DNA of 64,000 nucleotides from Wyeomyia smithii (taxonomy: Eukaryota > Arthropoda > Insecta > Diptera > Culicidae): positions 13,701,286-13,765,285 of the forward strand of contig NC_073695.1 in the NCBI RefSeq assembly GCF_029784165.1. Reading direction: 5' to 3'. This document shows, piece after piece, positions 43,470-53,540 of this stretch. Within the stretch, counting starts at the first letter, position 1, and every line of letters starts with the position of its first letter. Both the position numbers and the translations under genes were made by a program. Below the pieces are notes generated by a model. It saw only the letters and a program-made list of their open reading frames with translations. It was not told where the DNA came from and searched no databases.

Positions 43470-46400
43470 TTAAACTGGGGCGTGGATGGATTTCAGGAAA
43501 ACGTATATAAGGGACATGTAGGATAGGTCACGGCTCGCCAAGACATCACGAACAGGAACAGCCGGCTGCCTACTTTCGGCCTGCAGGGAAGCTATTAATT
43601 TAGACCTGGCGTCACGGTGTACAGGGCATGACCAAACCACATGCTCTATGTCGTGATAACCCTCACCACTGGCACAGATACCACTTTCCCCGAGGCCAAT
43701 ACGACGGAGATGCGCATCAAATCTATAGTGAATGGACATAAGCCGGGACATCACGCAAATGAAATCCCGACCTACATCCAACCCCTTGAACCACGGGTTC
43801 GTCGATACCTTGGGGATTATGGAATGTAACCACCTTCCCAGTTCCCCCTTGGTCCAAGAATTTTGCCAACTGATGATCGTATTCTGACGTACAAATGCGA
43901 AAAATTCATTAAAGGCAATTGATCTTTCATAAATATCACCGTTTGTTGCGCCCACCTTAGCCAAAGAGTCCGCTTTCTCATTACTCGGTATCGAGCAGTG
44001 AGAAGGGACCCACGCTAAGGTAATCTGAGTAGATTTTTCGGATAAAGCACTCAGATGTTCCCGTATTTTCCCCAGGAAATACGGAGAGTGCTTAACATCT
44101 TTCATCGATCGGAGAGCCTCAATGGAACTGAGACTGTCCGTAAAGATGAAATAATGGTCCGTGGTTATTTTTTCGATAATCCCTAGGGTGTACTTAATTG
44201 CAGCTAATTCTGCGACGTAAACAGAAGCAGGATTATCGAGCTTATGGGAGACGGTTAAATTGTTATTGAAGATACCGAAGCCAATGGACCCATCAAGAAG
44301 TGATCCGTCAGTGTAGTACATATTGTCGCAGTTGATGTTTCGATATTTATTGGAATTAATTTTGGGGATCTGCTGCACGCGTAAATGATCCGGGATTCCA
44401 CGAGTTTCTTATATCATGGATGTATCGAAAAACGCAGTAGAATCAGAAGTATTTGATAAGTCGACACGATTTGGAATATTCGAAGAAGGGTTAATATTTT
44501 GGCACATGTGATGGAAATACAATGTCATAAAACGGGCTTGAGAATTAAGTTCGATTAACCTTTCAAAATTTTCAATCACGGGACGGTTCAAGACCCTTAC
44601 ATTTGATAATAATACGAGAAGACAGGCTCCAGAAGCGGTTTTTCAATGGTAGTACTCCAGCTAAGACCTCCAAACTCCTCGTATGGGTCGACTGCATGCA
44701 ACCCAAGGCGATACGCAAACAACGATATTGTATTCGCTCCAGTTTGATCAAATGTGTGTTTGCTGCGGAGCGGAAGCAGAAACACCCGTATTCAATGACA
44801 TACAATATCGTTGTTTGGTAAAGCCTTATAAGGTCTCCTGGGTGGGCTCCCCACCATTGTCCGGTTATTGTACGAAGAAAATTCACTCTTTGTTGACATT
44901 TTTTCATCAGATACCTAACGTGACAACCCCAGGTGCCTTTAGAGTCGAACCAGACACCAAGATATTTGTGTACCAAAACCTGAGAAATCGTTTTACCCAT
45001 TAATTGTGTTTGAAGCTGAGCAGGTTCATGCTTCCTAGAAAAAACTACTATCTCAGTCTTCTCCGGAGAGAATTCGATACCTAGCTGTAAAGCCCAAGCA
45101 GACAAATTGTCCAAGGTATCTTGCAATGGTCCTTGCAAATCGGCAGCTTTGGCTCCTGTAACAGAGATTACACTGTCGTCTGCAAGTTGTCTTATCGTGC
45201 ATGAATTTGCCAGACTTTCGTCGATGTCATTTACATAAAAGTTGTAAAGAAGGGGGCTTAAACATGAGCCCTGGGGAAGACCCATGTAGCTAATGCGAAA
45301 AGTTGCCAAATCGCCGTGCGTAAAATGCATGTGCTTTTCGGACAACAAATTGTGCAAAAAATTGTTTAATATTGGAGAAAATCCTTGTCGGTGAAGTTTG
45401 CCCGAAAGAATGTCAATAGAAACGGAATCAAAAGCCCCCTTAATGTCCAAGAACGCAGACGCCATTTGTTCTTTGCGAGCATACGCCAGCTGAATATCTG
45501 TTGAAAGCAACGCAAGACAATCATTCGTCCCTTTGGCGCGGCGGAAGCCAAATTGAGTTTCTGATAGTAGACCATTTGATTCGACCCAATGGTCTAAACG
45601 ACGGAGTATCATTTTTTCCATCAATTTCCGGATACAGGATAGCATTGCAATCGGCCTATAAGAGTTGTGATCCGAAGCTGGTTTCCCTAGTTTTTGGATG
45701 GCGATCACCTTCACTTGCCTCCAATCCTGCGGTACAACGTTTTGCTCCAGGAACTTATTGAACAAGTTCAACAAGCGCCTCTTGGCATTGCCGGGTAGAT
45801 TCTTCAACAAGTTGAATTTGATTCTATCTAACCCAGGCGCGTTATTGTTACAGGATAGGAGGGCAACTGAAAATTCTGCCATCGTAAAGGGTGATTCTAT
45901 CGCGCCGTGGCCCGGAGACGCATCACGAACAATATTTTGCGCAGGAACAGAGTCCGGGCATACTTTCCTGACAAAATCAAATAGCCACCTACTTGAAGAC
46001 TCCTCGCTTTCGTTGACCGTTACGCGATTCCGCATTCTTCGGGCTGTGTTCCAAAGAGTGCTCATTGATGTTTCCCTCGACGTCTCGTTCACGAACCGAC
46101 GCCAATATCCGCGTTTCTTTGCTTTAGCCAAGCTCTTATACTTGGTATCAAGCTCCGAATAACGTTTAAAGTCGTCGGCACTGTCTGTATCCCAGAAGGT
46201 CAGATAGGCGTCGGATCTTTGCGTGTAGACATCGGAGCACTCTTTGTCCCACCACGGAGTGGGAGGCCGTTCTTTGATCGTTACGCCAGGATATTTCTTC
46301 GTTTGAGCTTGCAACGCGGCGTCGAGAATCAAGCCCGCGAGGAGGTTGTATTCTTCAAGTGGTGGATGATGTTGAATCGAATCGACCGCTTTTGAAATCA

Positions 46401-47157
46401 TTTCCTCGTATAACTTCCAATCGACATTCCGTGTGAGGTCATACGGAATGTCAACTGGTCGCATGCGAGTTGACCCGTTATTAATTGAAATAAGAATAGG
46501 CAAATGGTCGCTACCGTGAGGATCGAGGATTACCTTCCATGTGCAATCCAACCGTAGCGACGTCGAACATAAGGATAGATCCAAAGCGCTTGGGCGCGCT
46601 GGAGGTTTCGGGATACGTGTCATTTCGCCGTTGCTTAAAATAGTCATGTCGAAGTCATCGCAAAGGTTATAGATTAAAGAGGAGCGGTTATCATTGTAAG
46701 GGGAATCCCAAGCCACGCCATGAGAGTTGAAGTCTCCCAAAATCAAACGTGACGAGGGAAGAAGTTCTATTAAATCAAAGAGCAGCCGTTGCCCAACCTG
46801 TGCTCTGGGAGGAATATATATTGAGGCAATACAAAGCTCTTTACCTTGTATTGTCATTTGACATGCGACAACTTCGATGCCTGGAATCGAGGGGAGGTTA
46901 ATACGATAGAAAGAATAGCACTTTTTAATCCCTAAAAGTACTCCTCCATATGGGGTGTCTCGATCAAGGCGAATAATATTAAAATCATGGAAGTTGAGAT
47001 CAATATTTGAAGTAAGCCAAGTTTCACAAAGGGAAAATGCATCGCATTTGTTTTTATTTATCAAAACTTTAAACGAATCAATTTTTGGTAAAATACTTCT
47101 ACAATTCCACTGTAAGACAGAGATAGAATCCTTCATATACGCAGTTGAATTAGGCAT
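43470..47157 (-). pseudogene. I-group ORF2: endonuclease, reverse transcriptase, RNase H (two lesions)
   Basis: ORF2 starts at ATG 47157 (MPNSTAYMKDSISVLQWNCR), overlapping the ORF1 stop by 8 bp. Endonuclease: SLCETWLTSN, LILGDFNSHGVAWDS, GSDHLPILIS. RT: NNNAPGLDRIKFNLLKNL, YRPIAMLSCIRKLMEKMIL, QFGFRRAKGTNDCLALLS, AFLDIKGAFDSVS, GLPQGSCLSPLLYNFYVND and the catalytic box LADD. The frame is open for about 860 codons to 44572, where a one-base indel after IIIKCKG shifts it; NRPVIENFERLIELN continues in a new frame, with a single TAA at 44409-44411. RNase H then has YTDGSLLDGSIGFGIF, YVAELAAIKYTL, FTDSLSSIEAL and WVPSHCSIPSNEKADSLAK, its four acidic residues intact. Only two lesions suggest a fairly young insertion. 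Confidence 0.9.
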
Positions 47158-47803
47158 CGAAGGATACAATCGCTGCAAGGAGAGGCCATTGGGCAATCAA
47201 CTGCTTCGAAAATGATCTAACTGTTGGGAGAAATGCTGTAAGAAAAATTTTAATTGGATCGGGTACATTGAAAGTTTCAAAAATCCAGTCCACAATGTCA
47301 GAAAATTTCACTAATCCAGAGTTTGTTTCATCAACTGGATGTGCAAAAGGAACAACTGGGGTTTTAGATGTTCCTGGCAGTGCTGGGAACTCCTTCTGGG
47401 ACTTTAAATTTGCAAGCCCAGGAGGAGCTTGCTTCGGTTTTTCCGCAGCACTGTTTGGTTTGCTTGTAACTTTCATTTCACTTTGAGAAATCTTAGGACC
47501 TTTTCTGGGAAGTTAAGGAGAGGAAATATTTTTCCTCTTTCTAGACTCCCCAGGATTGGCGTAAGATGTTCCCGCTGGTGAATCGTCAGAATCGGTTTCA
47601 TCAGAGGACAACAGATCATAAGGGTTTGATGTAATGGGAGAAGTGGTAACGGTCTTCTTCAGCATCTCAGCGTAAGAACGCTTTGAACGCTCTTTGAGAG
47701 ACCTCTTTATTTTATCCCTGCGCTGCATGTACACCGCACATGTCGAGAGCTCATGCTGACTCTCCCCACAGTGAATGCATTTTTCAGCATCAATTTTTCA
47801 GCG
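47150..47803 (-). pseudogene. I-group ORF1 C-terminal part (gag-like, one stop)
   Basis: The remaining frame begins near KIDAEKCIHCGESQHELSTC (a CX2CX4HX4C zinc knuckle) and continues RRDKIKRSLKERSKRSYAEM, a Ser/Asp-rich stretch, and EFPALPGTSKTPVVPF, ending IVSFDA at 47150. A TAA at about 47513 (after NISSP) interrupts it. Everything N-terminal to the knuckle is missing. Confidence 0.75.
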
Positions 47804-48165
47804 ACAATCAAAAACTGAGGGTTGAAAACAGTCCAAATTCAACTGAGCCACTAACAGCTTGAGATTAAAACAAAATCAGGGCACATATAAAACGCGAAAT
47901 AATATCTTATCTGGGGTTAACAAAGCCATATCAAGCGGATATTCCTAGAATTGATAGGGACTTTTGAGACGAATTGATAAAAATGGAGCCGAAATACATT
48001 ATTTGCACGCAATAAAAACCTAAATAAAACAAAATCAATCAAATTAAACTGAACGGCTCTGCTATTATCATACACAATATCGCCATAAGTGTCACCAGCC
48101 ATGTCCAAAACACGCTCTGCACTGAGGGATATATTTAAAACACGAAACGGCATGCTTAGCAATTG
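47804..48165. other. Intergenic, no gene seen
   Basis: AT-rich DNA between the retroposon's truncated end and the next MITE. Nothing recognised. Confidence 0.45.
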
Positions 48166-49020
48166 CCACTCAGTGTTGGTGTAAGGCAGACTGCACGAAG
48201 GGCGAAACTTGAAACACCGAAGCCAGTGGCAGTGTTATACGATCGGCACTGGTGCCTCAAGCTTTGGCAAACACCGGAAACGAGGGCTTTACTTTCGTGA
48301 AAGCACCGTAACCGAATGTTTGAACTTCGTAGAAACACCTCGGTCACTGCCATATGGCTCTGTTAGGCCTAATGCAAAGGAAAACGTTCCCAAATATATT
48401 CACATTGTTGACATTATTCTTCACGTGAGACCAGTGTTTTCCGAAGCTAGATCCACCGGCGCCGGTGTTTGCCGAAGCTTAAAGGGCTATTCCCACTGCT
48501 TCGGTTCCGGGACCGGGCTGGGACCGGGCTCGTCCGGGACTTTTCATGCATTCACACTGCGCCGTGCTTGAACCGTGCCTGCGCTGCGCTCTGGCTGAGA
48601 AATGTTGATGTGTGTATGTGAAAGAACGTCTTTCTCTTTTTTTCATACCGCAGCTCACTCCGCGCGAAATATGTCACTACAACATACACGCATCCACCCG
48701 AGTGCATTCCGTGCACTCTCCGGCCAACAAAAAGTATCGTCGGCAACGATAGTTTTTCTCTCGCACTGCGGCAGCACAACGGCAACTCAACGCTGCCCCG
48801 GTCTGGGCACGGCGCGTCGGTGTGAATGCGTTCATAAGAACGCATGCAATCAATCTCAAACGAGCCCGGACGACACGCGGAACAGCCACGGCCCGGTCCC
48901 GGAACGGAAGCAGTGGGAATAGCCCTTAAGGCACCAGTGGTGATCATATATCACTGACACTGGCTTCGGTTTTTCAAGTTTCGCCCTTCGTGCCGTCTGT
49001 CTAACACTAACACTGAGTGG
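48166..49020. mobile_element. Outer MITE with about 90-bp inverted termini
   Basis: Left arm CCACTCAGTGTTGGTGTAAG… (48166-48258) matches the reverse complement of 48928-49020 over about 90 bp, including GCACGAAGGGCGAAACTTGA and CCGAAGCCAGTG. Noncoding. A second TIR element sits inside it. Confidence 0.75.
48483..48926. mobile_element. Inner GC-rich MITE, Harbinger-like by duplication
   Basis: The ends are AGGGCTATTCCCACTGCTTC and its reverse complement …GAAGCAGTGGGAATAGCCCT, extended by GGTTCCGGGACCGGGC on both sides. It is flanked by TAA (48480-48482 and 48927-48929), a TWA duplication as in PIF/Harbinger elements. The 444-bp interior is unusually GC-rich for the window. Inserted in the outer MITE. 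Confidence 0.75.
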
Positions 49021-49751
49021 TGGTAGCTAGACACGTCGTATCGTGTTGCTATGCAAAAACCGCACCAGTGCAGCCCGGTTCAGTGTTTGTACCATGGCTG
49101 AGTGTCACTGTGAAAGAGAAATGGAAAAAAGCAAAAAAAAAAACTGTATTCAGCATGATGAAAAATTTTCTAAAAAGACCAATATTTTTAGAAAATTAAC
49201 ATAATGGCAAAATTTTAAATTTAAATTCTATTCATAAGATTTCAAACTATATTTGGTCAAGCTCTAAAACCCTCCAGTCTTAATCTGTGCATAAAAACCC
49301 CCTACGAAGCTTCAAGCGTCAAAAAATATTTGAAAATTTGAACAGGTTTTTAATTGCTACAAAATAAATAAAAATACCAGGCACTGACAATTATAAATTC
49401 ACAAAACATTTGGCTGTAATCAATCAATAGGAATCAGTTTTGAAAATCATAATTTGGAAAATACTTTCATGCTTCAGAGTTTTAGTGAATCGTAGTTCGA
49501 AGCAGGTTCTTTTTGAAATTTTGGGAAACGCCGGCTTTAAACGATAATTTATAGCGATGGAAACTCGTGACTCGTTTATAAGACCGAAAAAATGAATATA
49601 ATTTTGTTGAATTTATATAAAAGGAAGCAGGTATTAGAAATATAATCTAATGCATTCAATAACTGATAGCACAATAGAGCGTAAACAGTCAGAAACTAAT
49701 TGGAAGTGTCATATCATACTCAATATGAAACAATTTGTATGCAGTTTACAA
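49021..49751. other. Intergenic, no gene seen
   Basis: No gene or repeat recognised before the poly(A) signal of ERMP1-like gene B. Confidence 0.45.
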
Positions 49752-49757
49752 TTTATT
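49752..49757 (-). terminator. Poly(A) signal of ERMP1-like gene B
   Basis: AATAAA on the minus strand, about 70 nt after the TGA of the gene. Confidence 0.6.
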
Positions 49758-49824
49758 CTGATGCTCTAAAATTCATTAGGGTCAACCGCTTTTTTCATAC
49801 GAAAAAAATCCTTTGACGGTCAAT

Positions 49825-51778
49825 TCAAAACACTCTACTTTGCAGATAGCTCGGATAAGCGACGACGTGGGCGTAATCGGGAAAGTTTTCAATAAATTGC
49901 TTAAACTCAGCTGTTCGGTATTCTTCGTGGTGCATGTACTGGGCGACAATGTTCAGATGGAAGCTCGGCTCGGTGGCTGATTTTTCCCCCTCGTGCTCGA
50001 TAAGCACCCAAAACGGGTACGGGGAATCGTCGATGCCGTGCACGTAGTTGATGAAATGAACATCCTGACCGTTCCAGGGATAGCTACTGTGCGGAATTTT
50101 CTCACTGAAACTCCACTCTAGCAGCTTGTTGGGAGGAATCGGCGATACGTAGAAACTCATATGGTCCGGTCCCTGCACGGTGAAATCGTATCGTGTTAAG
50201 TTGGGAGCAATCCGATCCTCGCTGACGAATTGGAAAGTCACTGCAGTGGGCAGCACGGGTTTACCAGCCGGCAGCCACCAGGCGACGTTCCGCCGGGCGT
50301 GGAATGTATTCTGATAGAACGGAATTCCGCAGTAGAGTTCCTGATCGCATTCGTCTCCCAGCAGCGTTGCTCGTTCCATTTCGGGGACCACGTCCATGAT
50401 GTATCCCGGGGTGTGAACATCCTGCGGATGGATGTAAAAGTGGCTATCCGAACGGCGCAACTGTCCATTGAAACTGTAGAAATTGCGATCAAGATGCTGC
50501 AAAACAAATTTACAATTAGGGTAAATCAGTAGATAATACTTCCAACAGACAAACTTACAAAAACATAATATCTTTGCGGTGAAGTTTCGGCTCTGTAGGG
50601 AAACCCAACCGACGTCACCATAACGATGATGGTGATCAGCCAGAAAGTCACCACCGTACCGAAGAAGATGAACGGCTTCCTCGTCATCGCCACCAGCGGG
50701 GTAAGAAAACTACTAATCAAAAGTATTACTATTACAGAAAACAGCGATATCATTATATCTGGATTTGTTTCGGCATTTCCACGGTTCTGCATCGGAATGA
50801 AGGTGGCAAACAAGGACAACGAGAACGAGGCGTAGTAGGCGAGGGGAAAGATCTGTCCAATCAGATGGATGTAGACCCAGTGGAAGTTTTTGAAGCGTAT
50901 GATCATATTCACGATTGTGGAGGCGTTGAAAAAGATTACAACGATGACAAATATGTACGCCGATCGGATTGTCATCGCCGTCAGTACGATTAGTATGACG
51001 ATGTAGATCAACTGCTGGGCGAAGAGGAACAGCAGGATCCTCGTTTGGAGTAATATGTCGTCCTGCAAATCAAATAGAATTCAGTTCAATTGCAACCAAA
51101 GCTTAACCTAAAACTCACGATTTTATAGAACCGAATTAGCAACAGCGGACCCAATATCGTACAGATAAGAAAAGGGCACATGTACAGTCCGAACGCGAGC
51201 CAACTCTCCGTAAACCAAGACATCGCTCCACCGGCAGCGTAGATGATCACTGCCATCAGCAGAGAGAAGCCAATTCCGACCGCAATCGAGAGCAGCTGCA
51301 CACCCAGATTGACACTAAACTGGCACATCATTCGACCGAAGCTAACGCTCGAATTGTTGGACATAAGCCACAGCGAGGTGAATAGTAGCCCCAAACCGAG
51401 GGCAGCCATCAACGAGTTGATCAGTATTCCGGCCCAATCGGGGTAGTAAACCAGAAACCAATGAAGAAAGTCGAAAAACACCGCCTTCTGGCCCTCGTGT
51501 CGATCGATGTCAGCGAGCTCATGTGCGTTGGCAAGACCCCGAACCAGTGAGAGCACGTTATCTCCCGTGTGCTGCAGCGTTTCCAGTGGGATCGTATCCA
51601 GTGCGTCGTATCCCGTGTGGTACAGGTAGCCCCAGGTGCTATGGGCGAAATCCATTCCCGGTTTGCCACCCATTTTGGAGTACACGTAGAAGTCCGTCTC
51701 CGAGGGTACCAAGTCGGCCTGGAAGAGCTCCTCGGCGGCAGCCGTGCAGTACGGATGGGGCACGAAGTCTCTGTAATA
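49825..51778 (-). CDS. ERMP1-like M28 metallopeptidase, paralogue B (C-terminal 611 aa, 5' partial)
   Basis: Exons on the minus strand: 51778-51119, 51062-50559 and 50496-49825 (TGA), all phase 0, introns 56 and 62 bp. The first exon here begins YYRDFVPHPYCTAAAEELFQ after a CTCAG acceptor. It contains GMDFAHSTWGYLYHTGYDA with the last presumed zinc-ligand His, and then the membrane region. The second exon is exactly 504 bp, the same as the matching exon of gene A, with shared residues such as GNAETNPDIM/GDAATNPDIM and SPQR.YVF. The third ends SYLQSRVF. Exons with the N-terminal anchor and most catalytic residues are absent from 51779-64000, so they lie beyond the window or are lost. Unlike gene A, the large peptidase exon is split before YYRDF. 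Confidence 0.88.
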
Positions 51779-52317
51779 CTGAGTTTTTGATTATTTGTAG
51801 CTAGTGTAACATAGTGTTTGATAATAATTGGAGCTTTCTTTGTAAGGCTAAAATTTTTGGTATTTTGTAAAATTTCTAACAAAAACAACGACATCTATCC
51901 GAGCATCAGGATCACCAATTTTCCTTCTATACTACATGGACTAAAACATCTTTGCATATTGGTAACATCATCAACATCAACATCTTCGTATACTAGTAGA
52001 TTGATGTTTCTTCACACCTAATTTATCTCGGCAAACTTCCAAACAGCTGATCGAGCTCGGCGTAGTTTTTAACAATTGTCAGCAATATAATTCGACAAAC
52101 TTTCAGCAAATATATCGAACCAGCAAGTATTTCGTCTGCCGAAATTTTTGAAAATTCTACCGAAAACATGTAGAACTCTTCGCTGAATTTATCAGCTGTT
52201 AAGTTCTCGGCAATAAAATCTAAGTGTTTTCGATCGTCATGAGTCACTGCAAAAAATCATTGCTATAACGCGTAAATTGAAAGTTTGGTTTATTAATTTA
52301 TTGTTAAAAAACGCGGC
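51779..52317. other. Intron or upstream DNA of gene B, no clear feature
   Basis: A minus-strand open frame at 52247-52023 reads like a peptide (DFIAENLTADKFSEEFYMFS), but it matches nothing I know and is flanked by no splice sites that would join it to gene B. Confidence 0.4.
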
Positions 52318-52543
52318 CTCCCAAGGTCACGGTGCTCCCACAAACCAAAAAAAGGCATTCCGATTCGGAACTTGACCTTCTGTTTACTATACACAGACTT
52401 CGCAGCCAACCGTTAAGTGTACAGGAGAATTGCGGGGCTAGCGCTACGATCCTACTGATACTAACAGTCTCTCCCGAGTCAAGACTCGAACCTGCGACGA
52501 CTGGCTTGTTAGGCCAGCATCGTACCTCGAGACCAGCTGGGAG
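52318..52543 (-). mobile_element. tRNA-derived SINE, copy 2
   Basis: On the minus strand: CCAGCTGGTCTCGAGGTACG, a good box B GGTTCGAGTC about 45 bp later, then a body shared with copy 1 down to GTTCCGAATCGGAATGCC. An A/T run of about 17 bp lies beside its 5' side (52570-52586). Confidence 0.78.
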
Positions 52544-53217
52544 GCATAGCTCCCACAGACCGTTATTATCAAAAAAAAAAAAAAAAACCATCAAACGGAT
52601 TTAGGTGTTCGACACGAGGGGCCCTTCTAGTTCTGGGCCAAAAGTGAAGACAGAGTTGAGACCTTTTTTTGCGCGTCACCTTCCAGCGAACCTCTAATTT
52701 TGTTCAATTTTTTTCACGAAAATATCTGTTTCGGGCCCCCAAACACCTAAATCCGGCCCTGCACCTTACGACTTGGGATTTCGAAACTTGGGGATTTCAG
52801 GATTTTTAGATTAGGAATTTTAAAGATTAAGAGATTTTTTAATTTAAGAATATTATAACTGTGGAGTTTTGAGTGAACGTTCGTGAGATTTAAGGACCAT
52901 TACGATCTGAAGGCTGCAGGGTTTCGGGATTTTAAATTTCAAGGTGTTGAGGATTTGGGAAATCAAAAATTTTGTTGTTAGTTGTTAGAATTAAAGGATT
53001 TGAGGGTTTGAAAATTTTTGAATTTAATAATGAAAAGATGAAATGATTAAATCCCTTTAATGATTTGTGTCTAGAAACTAAGGATTTTAGGATCTAGTGG
53101 TGGAAGGACATCAGGTTTTTGGGATTCGAAAATTCTGATTTTTAGATTTTGTGATGTTGTTTAAGACTGGAAACTTTAAGAGTTTACAATTTTTGAATTA
53201 TGTAATGTTGATAAATG
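52544..53217. repeat. Low-complexity GGGATTT-type sequence
   Basis: From about 52770 to 53180 the sequence is made of imperfect GGGATTTC, GGATTTT and GAAATTTT words without fixed period. It is noncoding. 52587-52769 holds nothing recognisable. Confidence 0.5.
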
Positions 53218-53540
53218 GCTAGACAATGTGTACCATCGCATTGGAACATCCCGTAACGGCACGTATAAAATAATCCGTGTGAGGTATCCCTCAGGTCTTT
53301 TGTCCAGGAACTCCTATTCCTCCTCCCCGTGGTGCCGACTAGTGTACTAGTACCCTTAGGAAAGATCGGATAACCAGCGCCTGTGGGACTTCTGGTCGTA
53401 TGCTGAAAGAGAAGAGGGAATCTTTTCGGAAGCTTATTCGAGCTTTCAGCCTCCATGTTGGGAGCGGCTCGAAACAGCGTCTGTTCTCTATGTTAGAAGT
53501 GGCTGAACTACCACCATGTTAGGCCATAAGTCCTGGTGGT
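53218..53540 (+). mobile_element. RTE-like leader fragment
   Basis: It contains GTGCCGACTAGTGTACTAGT, CTTCTGGTCGTATGCTGAAA and GGGAGCGGCTCGAAACAGCG. These align with the leaders at about 3447-3600, 7110-7270 and the inverted 36640-36440. Only the 5' leader is present. Confidence 0.6.

Larger units (their letters stand above)
43255..47803 (-). mobile_element. I-group non-LTR retroposon with RNase H, 5'-truncated
   Basis: A minus-strand element with the end of ORF1 (47803-47150), ORF2 (47157-43470) and a 3' UTR of about 200 bp ending in a short repeated GATGGTTTTCCA motif (43255-43300). Type I RNase H downstream of the RT places it in the I group (I, Loner, LOA and relatives). The 5' end is lost within ORF1, so it is an incomplete insertion. 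It inserted into repeat copy R3. Confidence 0.88.

Noticed and set aside
52023..52247. 75-codon minus-strand frame near gene B as a missing exon
   Set aside because: It shows no similarity to the matching region of gene A and lacks splice sites in phase.
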